Assembly (NCBI GenBank): GCA_958295875.1
Contig: OY282379.1
Coordinates: forward strand, 2,480,001-2,544,000
Reading direction: 5' to 3'
From: an uncultured Pseudomonadales bacterium
Lineage (GTDB): Bacteria > Pseudomonadota > Gammaproteobacteria > Pseudomonadales > Azotimanducaceae
Length of the DNA: 64,000 bases
The translations under genes and the position numbers were made by a program. The notes under the pieces are model-generated. The model was not told where the DNA came from and made no database searches. It was given only the letters and a program-made list of their open reading frames with translations. Positions 7,852 through 16,616 of this stretch are shown here, piece by piece. Numbering within the stretch: the stretch's first letter is position 1; every line of letters starts with the position of its first letter.

Positions 7852-8862
7852 TCAACCGCCCTCGTCTTTGGGCTGCAGCCCGTGCTTGCGCAGGTAGCCC
7901 CGGAACTGATGGTAGGTGAGGCCGACGAGTTCCGCGGCTTTGCGCTGGTTGTGCCGCGCTTGGCGCATGGCGGCCTCCACCAACTCCACCTCGAACCGGG
8001 CGACGGATTCCTTCAAATTGGCCGGCAGCTGCTGGGCCGGGACATGGCCGCCCAACCCTTGCCCTGCCGCGGCGTCCGGCGCCGGGCGAAAGGGCGATTC
8101 AAACGGGTCGATGGACACCTCATCCACTGGCGCTTCCGGCGCGGCGCGGTAGACGGCGCGTTCCACCACGTTCTTCAGTTCGCGCACGTTGCCGGGCCAA
8201 TCGTGGCCGCGCAAGCGCTCGACAGCCGCCTCGGTGAAGCCGGGGAAGTATTCGCGGTCGAGCTCCGTGGCCATGTTGATGGCGAATGCTTCGGCGAGCA
8301 GTTCCAAGTCCTCGCCGCGCGCCCGCAGCGGTGGCAGCGTGATGACGTCGAAGGCGAGGCGGTCCAAGAGGTCGCGCCGGAACTTGCCGGCGTTGGCCAA
8401 ACGCGGCAGGTCTTCGTTGGTGGCGGCGATGAGCCGCACGTTGATGCGCTGCGTCTTGCTGCCGCCCAAGCGCTCGAACTCGCCGTACTCGATGACGCGG
8501 AGCACCTTTTCCTGCACCAGCCCAGAGGTGGTCGCCAGTTCGTCGAGGAACAGCGTGCCGCCGTCCGCGCGCTCGAAGCGCCCCGCATGGGCCCGCGTCG
8601 CGCCGGTGAACGCGCCGGCCTCGTGGCCAAACAGTTCGCTCTCCAGCAGCGAATCGGAAATCGCCGCGCAGTTCATCTTCACGAACACGGCGTCCCACCG
8701 GTTCGAGAGGTAATGCAGGCGCGCCGCGATTCCTTCCTTGCCGGTGCCGCGTTCGCCGACGATGAGGATGGGCTTCTCCAGCGGCGCCGCGGCGGACACT
8801 TCGTCCAAGGCTTGCAGGAAGGCGGGAGATTCGCCAAGCAGCCGATCTTGTTCCGTTTGCAT
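7852..8862 (-). CDS. pspF: PspF, sigma-54-dependent activator of the phage-shock operon
   Basis: A 336-residue bacterial enhancer-binding protein with no N-terminal receiver domain, as in PspF. The AAA+ core has Walker A GERGTGKE (36-43), the sigma-54 contact loop GAFTGA (83-88), a Walker B GGTLFLDE and the WPGNVRELKN motif. The C-terminal helix-turn-helix (RKAAELVGLTYHQFRGYLRKHG) is of the Fis type. It is transcribed away from pspA, the arrangement seen in enterobacteria, where PspA binds and inhibits PspF until membrane stress releases it. Confidence 0.95.
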   Translation of the reverse strand: MQTEQDRLLGESPAFLQALDEVSAAAPLEKPILIVGERGTGKEGIAARLHYLSNRWDAVFVKMNCAAISDSLLESELFGHEAGAFTGATRAHAGRFERADGGTLFLDELATTSGLVQEKVLRVIEYGEFERLGGSKTQRINVRLIAATNEDLPRLANAGKFRRDLLDRLAFDVITLPPLRARGEDLELLAEAFAINMATELDREYFPGFTEAAVERLRGHDWPGNVRELKNVVERAVYRAAPEAPVDEVSIDPFESPFRPAPDAAAGQGLGGHVPAQQLPANLKESVARFEVELVEAAMRQARHNQRKAAELVGLTYHQFRGYLRKHGLQPKDEGG

Positions 8863-8972
8863 GGTTCGATTTTAGCCAAGGTTTGGCCAATTCAACCATC
8901 CCAGCTTCGGCGTCCTGCGCGGATATCCAAAAAAATGCAGTGGAAACAGCGCGTTGCAGGAAGGTGCCGGTG

Positions 8973-8988
8973 TTGGCACGGATTGTGA
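8973..8988 (+). promoter_or_regulatory. Candidate sigma-54 promoter of pspABC
   Basis: TTGGCACGGATTGTGA lies 110 bases before pspA. The -24 half (TTGGCACG) is perfect; the -12 half is weak, GG being followed after ten bases by GA instead of GC. The presence of PspF next door supports a sigma-54 promoter in this intergenic space. Confidence 0.5.
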
Positions 8989-9098
8989 AAGAACAAGGGC
9001 AGACGGATCGACAGTCCTCAAGACGCGCCGACCCGCCGACTCAACGGGAGATGTCCACGAGGCGTCTCGCTTGGCACAGACTTAGGAGGCTATGCAAC

Positions 9099-9776
9099 AT
9101 GAGCGTGTTTTCCCGCATGACGGACATCATCAACGCCAACCTCAACGCCATGCTCGACAAGGCGGAGGATCCGGAGAAGATGGTGCGCCTCATCATTCAG
9201 GAGATGGAGGAGACATTGGTGGAGGTTCGCACGACGTCGGCGCGAGCCATCGCGGACAAGAAGGAACTGTCGCGCCGCCAAGCATCCCTTCAAGAAGAAG
9301 CCGCGAATTGGGAGCGCAAGGCGGAACTGGCCGTGCGCAAGGGGCGCGACGGCCTTGCCCGGGCTGCGCTGGCAGAGCGCAACAAGGCGGCCGAAGCGGC
9401 GGACGCGGTGGCGGCGGAGCTGGAACTGCTCGACGAGACGCTTGCCCGGCTCGGCGGCGACATCGCCGCGCTGCAGGCCAAGATCAAAGACGCCAAGGTG
9501 CGCCGCAACGCCATTACGCTGCGTGGCCAAGCCGCGCAGACGCGGTTGCAGGTGCGGCGTCAGCTCTCAGACCACAACATCAACGATGCGATGGAGCGCT
9601 TCGACATGTACGAGCGCCGCATGGATGACCTCGAAGGCCGCGTGGAGTCCTATGATCTGGGGCACAGGACGTTGTCTGAGGAGATCGAGGGCTTGGAAGA
9701 CCAAGAGCGCTTGGACGACGAGCTTGAGCAACTGAAGGCGCGGGTGAACAAGCCCGCTGCCGGAGCCAGCGAGTAG
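9099..9776 (+). CDS. pspA: Phage shock protein A (PspA/IM30 family)
   Basis: A 225-residue ESCRT-III-like membrane-stress effector. The N-terminal amphipathic helix (MSVFSRMTDIINANLNAMLDKAEDP) binds damaged inner membrane, and the remainder is nearly continuous coiled coil (MVRLIIQEMEETLVEVR..., LAERNKAAEAADAV...). The ATG at 9099 is preceded by TTAGGAGGC eight bases upstream and gives the family N-terminus; a longer in-frame extension has no such support. First gene of pspABC. Confidence 0.96.
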   Translation: MSVFSRMTDIINANLNAMLDKAEDPEKMVRLIIQEMEETLVEVRTTSARAIADKKELSRRQASLQEEAANWERKAELAVRKGRDGLARAALAERNKAAEAADAVAAELELLDETLARLGGDIAALQAKIKDAKVRRNAITLRGQAAQTRLQVRRQLSDHNINDAMERFDMYERRMDDLEGRVESYDLGHRTLSEEIEGLEDQERLDDELEQLKARVNKPAAGASE

Positions 9777-9791
9777 GGTGGGACGCGCAAC

Positions 9792-10034
9792 ATGGACGGA
9801 CTGTTGTTCGCATTCGTGCCGACGATCCTCTTCTTGGTGATCGTCGCGCCGCTCTGGATAATCCTGCACTATCAACGCATGCACCGCGAGCGCAACGCGC
9901 TGTCGGAGGATGAGCGGCTGGAACTGGAGCGCCTGACGCAAACGGTTGGGCGCATGGGCGATCGCATAGAAACGCTTGAAGCCATCTTGGACGCCGAAAC
10001 GCCCGGTTGGCGCAAGCGCGACGGCGCGCAATGA
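9792..10034 (+). CDS. pspB: Phage shock protein B
   Basis: An 80-residue inner-membrane protein: one N-terminal transmembrane helix (about 4-26), then a short charged coiled coil with ERLELERLTQTVGRMGDRIETLEAIL, the family pattern. With PspC it senses envelope stress and relieves PspA inhibition of PspF. It begins 15 bases after pspA. Confidence 0.93.
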   Translation: MDGLLFAFVPTILFLVIVAPLWIILHYQRMHRERNALSEDERLELERLTQTVGRMGDRIETLEAILDAETPGWRKRDGAQ

Positions 10035-10048
10035 CGTGGGAGGCGACA

Positions 10049-10816
10049 GTGACGCAATCGACTGACGACAACTCCCGCCCTCAGCGCGACTTCGGCGACG
10101 CCGCGAAGAACTTCCAAGACGCTGCCGAAGAGTTTGCCGCGAGCGCGGCCAATCAAGCCTCGGAGCGCGCGGCGGACATTCTGGACGAAGCCGCGGCGCG
10201 GTTGCGGGGCGAGGGCGCCGCCGCCGCCGATGAGGCAGCACCCGCCGGCAGTGGCCGCGAACGCCGCGATGCCGGCCGCCGCTCCCGCCGGTCCCACCGC
10301 TCCCGGCACTCTCGCCGTCGGCGCGATGCAGAACGCGACTACCAAGCGCTCACGCGCCGGCCGCGCCGCCTGTATCGCGATGCGGAGCGCCGCAAGATCG
10401 CCGGCGTCTGCGCCGGCATCGCCAACTACTTCGGCGTGGAAACTTGGGTGACGCGCTGCGTCGCGGTTGTCGGGCTCATCTTCATGGGTCAGGTGACGCT
10501 GCCGGCGTACTTGGTGGCGTGGGTGGTGATGGAACGGGCACCTTTGCCCGACGAGCCAAGTCGCCATTACCGCCGCCGTGGCCTGCGGATGCGAATGCGC
10601 GGCCTTGGCTCCGGTGGCCCTAGCGCGGACAGAGGCGCAGAGCGAGGCGAGAGCGCCGAACGGTCAGCGACGGCCGCGTTCTCTCCCAGGGGGCGGCTGA
10701 GGGCATTGCAGGCGGATGCGGGGGAACTCGAACTGCGCCTGCGCCGGATGGAAACCCACGTCACTTCCGGTCAATATGAACTGCAACGCGAGTTGCGCAA
10801 CATCGAGGAAAACTGA
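10049..10816 (+). CDS. pspC: PspC-domain envelope stress protein with long N-terminal extension
   Basis: A 255-residue protein with one PspC domain (YRDAERRKIAGVCAGIANYFGVETWVTR, then a hydrophobic helix ending at YLVAWVVMERAP) at about residues 105-170. The first 100 residues are a Lys/Arg/Ser/His-rich, Ala-Glu-rich extension absent from the roughly 120-residue enterobacterial protein, and the C-terminus ends in a predicted coiled coil. GTG 10049 is preferred because GGGAGG lies five bases upstream; ATG 10031, overlapping the pspB stop, is the alternative. Confidence 0.88.
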   Translation: MTQSTDDNSRPQRDFGDAAKNFQDAAEEFAASAANQASERAADILDEAAARLRGEGAAAADEAAPAGSGRERRDAGRRSRRSHRSRHSRRRRDAERDYQALTRRPRRLYRDAERRKIAGVCAGIANYFGVETWVTRCVAVVGLIFMGQVTLPAYLVAWVVMERAPLPDEPSRHYRRRGLRMRMRGLGSGGPSADRGAERGESAERSATAAFSPRGRLRALQADAGELELRLRRMETHVTSGQYELQRELRNIEEN

Positions 10817-10822
10817 AGGCTC

Positions 10823-11059
10823 ATGGACCTCTTCTTGTTCATCTTTCTCATTGTGCTGGTCAGCTGCGGCAGCGGGGTAGCGAACGCATGGCTGAAACGC
10901 CGCCCGCCGCGCGAGCGCACAGACCCTGGGCTTGCCAAGGAAATGGATGCGCTCAAGAGCCGCGTCGAGACCTTGGAGCGCATCGTGACAGACCGGCGTT
11001 ACGGCTTGGAGGCGGAAATCGATGCCTTGGATGAAGGCAGCCGGCGGGCGGCGGGGTAG
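10823..11059 (+). CDS. Second PspB-like small membrane protein
   Basis: A 78-residue protein with an N-terminal membrane helix (LFLFIFLIVLVSC) followed by a basic patch and a coiled coil (EMDALKSRVETLERIVTD) and a C-terminal acidic stretch. The architecture repeats that of PspB, and it is the fourth gene of the psp operon, six bases after pspC. Assignment as a PspB paralogue is by architecture; sequence identity with PspB is low. Confidence 0.75.
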   Translation: MDLFLFIFLIVLVSCGSGVANAWLKRRPPRERTDPGLAKEMDALKSRVETLERIVTDRRYGLEAEIDALDEGSRRAAG

Positions 11060-11096
11060 CTCGTGCCATGCCCCCCGCGCAGCGCCTAGGCCGGCG

Positions 11097-11807
11097 TCAG
11101 CGTTGGCTTTGCTGATCCCCGCGCAACCCGCTTGCGCTCACGCGGTTCGGATGGTCCGTGAACACGCCCTTGACACCCCACGCGGCAAGCTGCCGAGCGC
11201 GTCCCAAGTCATTCACGGTGTAGACCAGTGTGTGCAGCCCGGCGCCGCGCACCGCGCGCACCAAGCCCCGGTCTGCCAAACGATCCGCGACGTTGATGGA
11301 CCAAGCATTCAACCCCTGCGCCACCGCCAGCAGGTCGCCGCGGCGACGGTGAAAGAGCGGAGCGCAGCGCGCCTGCCGGCAACGGCGCCGAAAGTCCGCC
11401 AGTTCCGCTAGGTCGAAGCTCGACACCAGCACATCCCGCTCGCCACCCGGCCAACAGTCCGCCAGCGCCGCGCCGCTGCCTCGGCCCTTCAACTCGATGT
11501 TCACGCCGGTCTGCGGCGGCAGGCAGGCAAGCACTTCTTCAAGGAACGGAATCCGCTCGCCGCCGCCGGCATCCAAGCGCCGCAACGTTGCGAGGGTGTG
11601 GCCGGCGACCTTGCCGCGCCCATTCGTGGTGCGGTCCACCGCGTCATCGTGGATGACGACGAGCCGGCCTTGAACGCAGTGGACGTCGAACTCCACCGCG
11701 TCCACCCCCAAGGCGACGGCGCGCCGGAAGCTGGCCAGGGTGTTCTCCGGCGCGAGGCCGGCGGCGCCACGGTGGCCGAAGATGAGAAAGTTCCCGCCGA
11801 AGCCCAT
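11097..11807 (-). CDS. Glycerophosphodiester phosphodiesterase
   Basis: A 236-residue single-domain GDPD of the UgpQ (cytoplasmic) size class; no signal peptide. It hydrolyses deacylated phospholipids to glycerol 3-phosphate and an alcohol. Signatures: GHRGAAGLAPENTLASF with catalytic His and metal-binding Glu, VEFDVHCVQGRLVVIHDD with the second catalytic His, NIELKG, and the C-terminal VKGVFTDHPN. It is convergent with the psp operon and divergent from dnaX. Confidence 0.93.
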   Translation of the reverse strand: MGFGGNFLIFGHRGAAGLAPENTLASFRRAVALGVDAVEFDVHCVQGRLVVIHDDAVDRTTNGRGKVAGHTLATLRRLDAGGGERIPFLEEVLACLPPQTGVNIELKGRGSGAALADCWPGGERDVLVSSFDLAELADFRRRCRQARCAPLFHRRRGDLLAVAQGLNAWSINVADRLADRGLVRAVRGAGLHTLVYTVNDLGRARQLAAWGVKGVFTDHPNRVSASGLRGDQQSQR

Positions 11808-11921
11808 CGCCGCATCATAACGGGCTGGCCACGCGCCCTGCGTGACGGCGCCGGGCGAACCGCCCCCTTGGCACCCTGCGCCAAGGCACTTGGCGGGCGG
11901 GAAACGCTACAATCCTTGGCA

Positions 11922-13745
11922 ATGAGCTATCAGGTTCTGGCGCGCAAATACCGCCCCCGCAAGTTCGAGGACGTCGTGGGCCAGGAACATGCGGTGCGGG
12001 CGCTGGTGCATGGGCTGGATGCAGACCGTCTGCATCACGCCTACCTCTTCACGGGCACCCGGGGCGTCGGCAAGACGACCTTGGCGCGCGCCTTCGCCAA
12101 CTGCCTGAACTGCGAACGGGGCGTGAGCTCGACGCCGTGCGGCGAGTGTGGCGCCTGCGAAGAGATCATGGCGGGGCGCTTCGTCGATCTCATCGAGGTG
12201 GATGCGGCGTCGCGCACCGGCGTGGAGGCCACCCGGGAACTGCTGGACAACGCCCAGTACATGCCCGCCCGCGGCCGCTACAAGGTGTACCTCATCGACG
12301 AAGTACACATGCTCTCCACGGCCAGCTTCAATGCGCTGTTGAAGACCTTGGAGGAGCCGCCGCCGCACATCAAGTTCCTGCTCGCCACGACGGATCCGCG
12401 CAAGGTGCCGATCACGGTGCTGTCGCGCTGCCTGCAGTTCAACCTGAAGAACATCGTGCCGGAACGCATCGCCGCGCACTTGGCCGACGTGCTGCGGGAC
12501 GAGGCCATCGAGTTCGAACCGGCCGCGCTGGATGTGATCGCGCTGGCGGGGCAGGGCAGCATGCGCGATGCGCTCTCCATCGCAGACCAGGCCATTTCCT
12601 TTGGCGGCGGTGCCCTGCGGGCGGACGACGTGGCCAATCTGCTCGGCGTCACGCGCCGCGACGAAGTCTCTGCGTTGCTCGGCGCGTTGGCGGATGGCGA
12701 CAAGGAGCGGCTGCTCGGCTGCGCCGCGGAGCTCGCCGAGCGCGGGGCAGACTTCGCCGACGTGCTGGCGAGCTTGCAACGCGCCTTTCACGACTTGGCG
12801 ATGGCGCAGGCCATCGGCGGCGAAGCAACGCCGGCCGTGCGCCCATTCGTGGATCGCTTGCAGCCGGAAGATGTGCAGCTCTGTTACCAGATCGCGCTGT
12901 TGGGCGGGCGCGATTTGCAGTACGCGCCAGACCCCCGCGTGGGGTTCGAGATGACGCTCATCCGCATGTTGGCGTTTCGGCCCGCCAGCAGCGCCGCATC
13001 CACGGAGCGAGGTGGGGTGGCGGATGCCCGGCCTGCAGGGCGCGGGGCGGCGAACGCCGCGGCAGCGACGCCGGTGCCGCAGCCAGCCGCACCGGCCGCA
13101 CCCTCGCCGGCACCCAAGGCGCAGCAACCGGCAGCACCGCCGCCGCGAAAGGCCGTGACGCCACCGGCTGCTCCCACCGCCACGCCGCCGGCGCAAAAGC
13201 CATCTGCACCGTCGCCAACCGTCGCCGCCACGCCGCCCCCGGCGGCTGCGTCCACAGCTTCACCGCCCAGTGCAGCGGCGCAAGCAGCCCCCAACGCTGC
13301 CCCCTCTCAGCCGCCATCGCCGGTGCCGGCCGCGGCCCCGCCCGGCGATGACGCCACGAATTGGCACGAGTTGCTGGAGGCGATTCAGCCCAACAGCATG
13401 GCCAAAGCGCTGCTGCGCAACAGCCTGTTGGTCTCGCGTAGCGAAGCCGAGTGGAAGTTCCTGCTTGATGCGGCCCACGCCGCGCACTTGAGCGACGCCC
13501 GCGTGGCGGCGGTGCGCGATGCCGTGTGTGCCTTCACCGGCTGCGACACAGCCGTGACATTCGAGATTGGCGTGCCGTTCGCGGAGACGCCGGCGCAGCG
13601 CGATGAGCGCCAGAAAGAAGAGCGGAAGGCCGCCGCCGAGGCGGCGCTGCTCGGAGACGAGCGCTTGCAGGCACTGGTGCAGCGGTTCGATGCGCGGGTG
13701 GAATCCGTGGTGCCGTTGCCCGCGGCGCCCGCAGGGCCAGTTTGA
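11922..13745 (+). CDS. dnaX: DNA polymerase III subunits gamma and tau
   Basis: Clamp-loader ATPase, 607 residues. N-terminal AAA+ module begins MSYQVLARKYRPRKFEDVVGQ-like, Walker A GTRGVGKTT, four zinc cysteines in CLNC...CGECGAC, Walker B LIDEVHML, and sensor SRC (LSRCLQF). Residues about 365-475 are an Ala/Pro-rich linker and the last 120 residues are the tau C-terminal domain. I saw no A-AAA-AAG slippery heptamer, so a gamma product by frameshifting is not evident. First gene of dnaX-ybaB-recR-rnd-ycgN, a common gammaproteobacterial arrangement. Confidence 0.97.
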   Translation: MSYQVLARKYRPRKFEDVVGQEHAVRALVHGLDADRLHHAYLFTGTRGVGKTTLARAFANCLNCERGVSSTPCGECGACEEIMAGRFVDLIEVDAASRTGVEATRELLDNAQYMPARGRYKVYLIDEVHMLSTASFNALLKTLEEPPPHIKFLLATTDPRKVPITVLSRCLQFNLKNIVPERIAAHLADVLRDEAIEFEPAALDVIALAGQGSMRDALSIADQAISFGGGALRADDVANLLGVTRRDEVSALLGALADGDKERLLGCAAELAERGADFADVLASLQRAFHDLAMAQAIGGEATPAVRPFVDRLQPEDVQLCYQIALLGGRDLQYAPDPRVGFEMTLIRMLAFRPASSAASTERGGVADARPAGRGAANAAAATPVPQPAAPAAPSPAPKAQQPAAPPPRKAVTPPAAPTATPPAQKPSAPSPTVAATPPPAAASTASPPSAAAQAAPNAAPSQPPSPVPAAAPPGDDATNWHELLEAIQPNSMAKALLRNSLLVSRSEAEWKFLLDAAHAAHLSDARVAAVRDAVCAFTGCDTAVTFEIGVPFAETPAQRDERQKEERKAAAEAALLGDERLQALVQRFDARVESVVPLPAAPAGPV

Positions 13746-13756
13746 GGAGCATGGCG

Positions 13757-14074
13757 ATGGACTTGAAAGACATCATGCAACAAGCCAAGGCGCTGCAGTC
13801 GCGCTTGAGCGACGCGCAAGCCGAAATCGCGGACCTGGAAGTGACGGGCGAGAGCGGCGCCGGATTGGTGAAGGTGACGCTGACGGGCCGTTACGAGGCG
13901 CGCCGTGTGGAAATCGACGCCACCGCCTTCTCGGGCGACCGCGAGCTGCTGCAGGGCCTCATCGCCGGCGCCATCACCGACGCGGCGCGGCGCGTGGAAG
14001 CCGAGCAGAAGTCGCGGCTGTCCGCCTTCGGCCAAGGCTTGGGCCTGCCGGCCGGCTTCAAGCTGCCCCTTTGA
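13757..14074 (+). CDS. ybaB: YbaB/EbfC family nucleoid-associated protein
   Basis: A 105-residue dimeric DNA-binding protein. MDLKDIMQQAKALQ, then VTGESGAGLVKVTLTGRYEARRVEID and the DAARRVEAEQKSRL helix are typical. ATG 13757 is chosen over the ATG two codons earlier because TGAGGAG ends seven bases before it. The stop overlaps the recR start. Confidence 0.95.
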   Translation: MDLKDIMQQAKALQSRLSDAQAEIADLEVTGESGAGLVKVTLTGRYEARRVEIDATAFSGDRELLQGLIAGAITDAARRVEAEQKSRLSAFGQGLGLPAGFKLPL

Positions 14075-14670
14075 TTCGCGTCAGCCCCCTCATCGACCGC
14101 TTGGTCGAAGCGCTGCAAATGTTGCCGGGCGTCGGCCCGAAGTGGGCCACGCGCATGGCGCTGAACGTGCTGCAGCACAACCGCGGCGGCGGCAGCGCGT
14201 TGGCGACGGCGTTGGCCGACGCGGTGGCGAAGGTGACGCGGTGCGCCCAATGCCGGATGCTGTGCGAGGCCGAAGTGTGCGCGATTTGCGCCAATCCGAA
14301 GCGCGACGAGCGGCTCCTCTGCGTGGTGGAATCCCCCGTGGACGTCATCGCCATCGAGCAGGCCGGCAGCTACACGGGGCGCTACTTCGTCCTGCACGGG
14401 CGCTTGTCGCCCATCGACGGCATCGGCCCGGCCCAGCTTGGCTTGGACGACATCGCCGGCCTTGCCCGCGAGCGCGGCATCGACGAGGTGATCCTCGCCA
14501 CCAATCCGACGGTGGAGGGCGAGGCCACCGCCCATTACATCAGCGAGGCGTTGGCCGGTGCGCCGGCGCGTCTCACACGCATCGCCCACGGCGTGCCGCT
14601 GGGCGGCGAACTCGAGTACATTGATGGCGGCACCATCGTCCATGCCTTGCAAGGGCGCCGCTCTGTCTGA
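14071..14670 (+). CDS. recR: Recombination mediator RecR
   Basis: A 199-residue RecFOR-pathway protein. N-terminal helix-hairpin-helix (LPGVGPKWATRMAL), zinc finger cysteines C58, C61, C70 and C73, then a Toprim domain (LCVVESPVDVIAIEQ... EVILATNPTVEGEAT) and the C-terminal Walker-like HGVPLGGELEYID. The TTG start at 14071 overlaps the ybaB stop (TTGA), giving normal family length; no better start is available. Confidence 0.95.
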   Translation: MIRVSPLIDRLVEALQMLPGVGPKWATRMALNVLQHNRGGGSALATALADAVAKVTRCAQCRMLCEAEVCAICANPKRDERLLCVVESPVDVIAIEQAGSYTGRYFVLHGRLSPIDGIGPAQLGLDDIAGLARERGIDEVILATNPTVEGEATAHYISEALAGAPARLTRIAHGVPLGGELEYIDGGTIVHALQGRRSV

Positions 14671-15742
14671 CCTCATCGTCACGGATGCGGCGCTCGGCGC
14701 CGCCGCTGCTGGTTGGGGCGAGGTGGTGGGCGTGGACACGGAGTTCGTCCGCGAGCGCACCTTCTATCCCATCGCCGCGCTGTATCAGATCGCCGGCGAC
14801 GCTGGGGTGTGCTTGGTGGATGCCTGCGCGGAGCAGAGCTTTGACGCACTGAAAACCTTGTTCGCAGACGCGCGGCGCATCAAGGCGATGCATGCCTGCT
14901 CGGAAGATTTGGAAGTGGTGGACCGGCACTTGGGCGTGGCGCCGGCCGGCATCGTCGATACCCAGCTCGCCCATGCGTTCCTGCGCCCGGAACTCTCCAT
15001 CAGCTACGCCGGATTGGTAGCGATGCACCTCGGCGTCTCTCCGGACAAGCGCGAGACGCGCTCGAATTGGCTGTTGCGCCCGCTGTCAGCGGAACAGCTT
15101 GCCTACGCCAGGGAGGACGCCGCGCATCTCACGCGCATCTGGGCGCGCTTGGCCGAGGAGCTGAACGCCACCGGGCGCATGGCTTGGTTCAAGGAAGAGA
15201 TGGCGACGCTGCTCAATCGTTCGCAGCCAGAGCCGCTGGACTACTACCGCACGATCAACGGCGCGCAGCGTTTGTCGCCGCGCCAACTGGCCATCATGCG
15301 GCGCTTGGCGGCGTGGCGCGAGGTGGAAGCGCGGCGCTGCGACCGGCCGCGCCGGCGCGTCGTGACGGACGATCAGCTCATCAAACTCGCCCAAGCAGAC
15401 ACGGCATCGCGGGACGCGGTGTTCCAACTGCTGTCGAAGGGCGCGGCGCGGCGCTACGCGGCCGACATCATCAAGGCCCGCGAGCGAGCGCTGGACGCAG
15501 ATCCACTGCCGCCGCCGTTGCCGGGGCCGCTGTCTGCCCGCCAAGGCGAAGCGCTGAGGGCGATGCGCGCCTTCGCCACCGAACGCGCCGAGGCGCTGGG
15601 CATGGCGCCGGGGCTGCTGGCGCGCAAGCGCGTTTTGCAGGAATTCGCGCGGTCGGGCGCGACGACGCCGGCAGCGCTCGGTTGGCGCGCTCAAGCCTTG
15701 GGCGATGCTTTCTCGAACCTGCTGCAGGGGCGGCGCCGGTGA
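14642..15742 (+). CDS. rnd: Ribonuclease D
   Basis: A 366-residue 3'-5' exoribonuclease for tRNA and structured RNA 3' maturation. DEDDy exonuclease residues are visible: VDTEFVRE (D and E), the [10 protein letters not shown] motif, and YAREDAAHL with Tyr and Asp. An HRDC domain starts near residue 205 ([17 protein letters not shown]) and a second helical domain follows. The ATG overlaps the last 29 bases of recR in another frame. Confidence 0.94.
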   Translation: MPCKGAALSDLIVTDAALGAAAAGWGEVVGVDTEFVRERTFYPIAALYQIAGDAGVCLVDACAEQSFDALKTLFADARRIKAMHACSEDLEVVDRHLGVAPAGIVDTQLAHAFLRPELSISYAGLVAMHLGVSPDKRETRSNWLLRPLSAEQLAYAREDAAHLTRIWARLAEELNATGRMAWFKEEMATLLNRSQPEPLDYYRTINGAQRLSPRQLAIMRRLAAWREVEARRCDRPRRRVVTDDQLIKLAQADTASRDAVFQLLSKGAARRYAADIIKARERALDADPLPPPLPGPLSARQGEALRAMRAFATERAEALGMAPGLLARKRVLQEFARSGATTPAALGWRAQALGDAFSNLLQGRRR

Positions 15743-16182
15743 GCGCGCCGTTTTGGGAGACCAAGCTGCTGGCGGAGATGAGCGAAGCGGAGTGGGAATC
15801 GCTCTGCGACGGCTGCGGACGCTGCTGCCTGTTGAAGCTCGCAGACGACGCCACCGGGGAAGTGCTGCACACCGCCGTCGCCTGCCGCTGGCTGGACCTT
15901 GAAGCGTGCCGTTGCGGCTGTTACCCAGAGCGCCACGCCCGCGTGCCAGATTGCATCGAGATCAACGCGGCCAATGTGGAGACCTTGGGCTTTCTGCCGG
16001 CATCCTGCGCCTACCGGCGCGTCACCGAGGGGCGCGGCCTCGCTTGGTGGCATCCGCTCGTGTCTGGAGACCCAGCCACCGTGGTGGAAGCCGGCATCGC
16101 CGTGGCCGGCAAAGTCGTCTCCGAAGCCGGCGTGCATCCAGATGACCTAGACAACTACATCATTCGTTGGGTCGAGACGTGA
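15739..16182 (+). CDS. YcgN family cysteine-cluster protein (UPF0260)
   Basis: A 147-residue protein of unknown biochemistry with the family cysteine cluster: [13 protein letters not shown] near residue 25, then CRWLD...CRCGCYPER...PDCIEI and SCAYRRV. The pattern suggests a metal or Fe-S site. GTG 15739 overlaps the rnd stop (GTGA), so the two are translationally coupled. Confidence 0.92.
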   Translation: MSAPFWETKLLAEMSEAEWESLCDGCGRCCLLKLADDATGEVLHTAVACRWLDLEACRCGCYPERHARVPDCIEINAANVETLGFLPASCAYRRVTEGRGLAWWHPLVSGDPATVVEAGIAVAGKVVSEAGVHPDDLDNYIIRWVET

Positions 16183-16526
16183 GCGGTTATGCGTTGGGCT
16201 GGGCGGTTGCGGTGGCGGCGGCGGTCGGCGGCGCCCTGTGCCTGTCGTTCGCGTTGCAGCCGTGGCGCTGGCTGCGCTCGCTGGCGGCGTTCATGGTCGT
16301 CACGTTGGCGCTCCTGCCGTGGCGCTTCCAAGACGATCCGGAGCGCTTTGCGCCGGCCTTCATCGTGGTCGCTTTTCGCTGGCTGTTCGAGGCTGGCGCA
16401 GACCCCGGCCCCCCGGCGCGCGCACTGCTCGTGGCCGGTGGCGCGGCGCTCGCCGCGTTCCTCGCCGCGCTCGCGGTGCGCGGCATTTTCCAAGCGGGAC
16501 GTGCCAGAAGGCGCTCCATGCGGTAG
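16179..16526 (+). CDS. Small hypothetical membrane protein
   Basis: A 115-residue protein with three to four hydrophobic helices (about 3-22, 28-46, 56-72, 81-100) and a basic C-terminus. GTG 16179 overlaps the ycgN-like stop. No family recognised. A short hydrophilic loop [10 protein letters not shown] lies between helices two and three. Position in the same operon suggests cotranscription with rnd and ycgN. Confidence 0.75.
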   Translation: MSGYALGWAVAVAAAVGGALCLSFALQPWRWLRSLAAFMVVTLALLPWRFQDDPERFAPAFIVVAFRWLFEAGADPGPPARALLVAGGAALAAFLAALAVRGIFQAGRARRRSMR

Positions 16527-16570
16527 AGTTTGCGGTTCGCCCGTCGCCCGTCGGCGGAACGCAGCACAAC

Positions 16571-16594
16571 GGCCATCCAGCGAGCCGGATGGCC
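16571..16594. terminator. Perfect hairpin before the MoxR gene
   Basis: GGCCATCC and GGATGGCC pair over eight bases with an eight-base loop, about 45 bases after the membrane-protein stop and 22 before the MoxR start. There is no U-run, so it could be a terminator, a processing site, or part of the leader. Confidence 0.35.
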
Positions 16595-16616
16595 AAGCGC
16601 CAGAATGAGAACCTGA

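Noticed and set aside
13020..13330. dnaX programmed frameshift site
   Set aside because: I found no slippery heptamer with a downstream hairpin in the Ala/Pro linker region.
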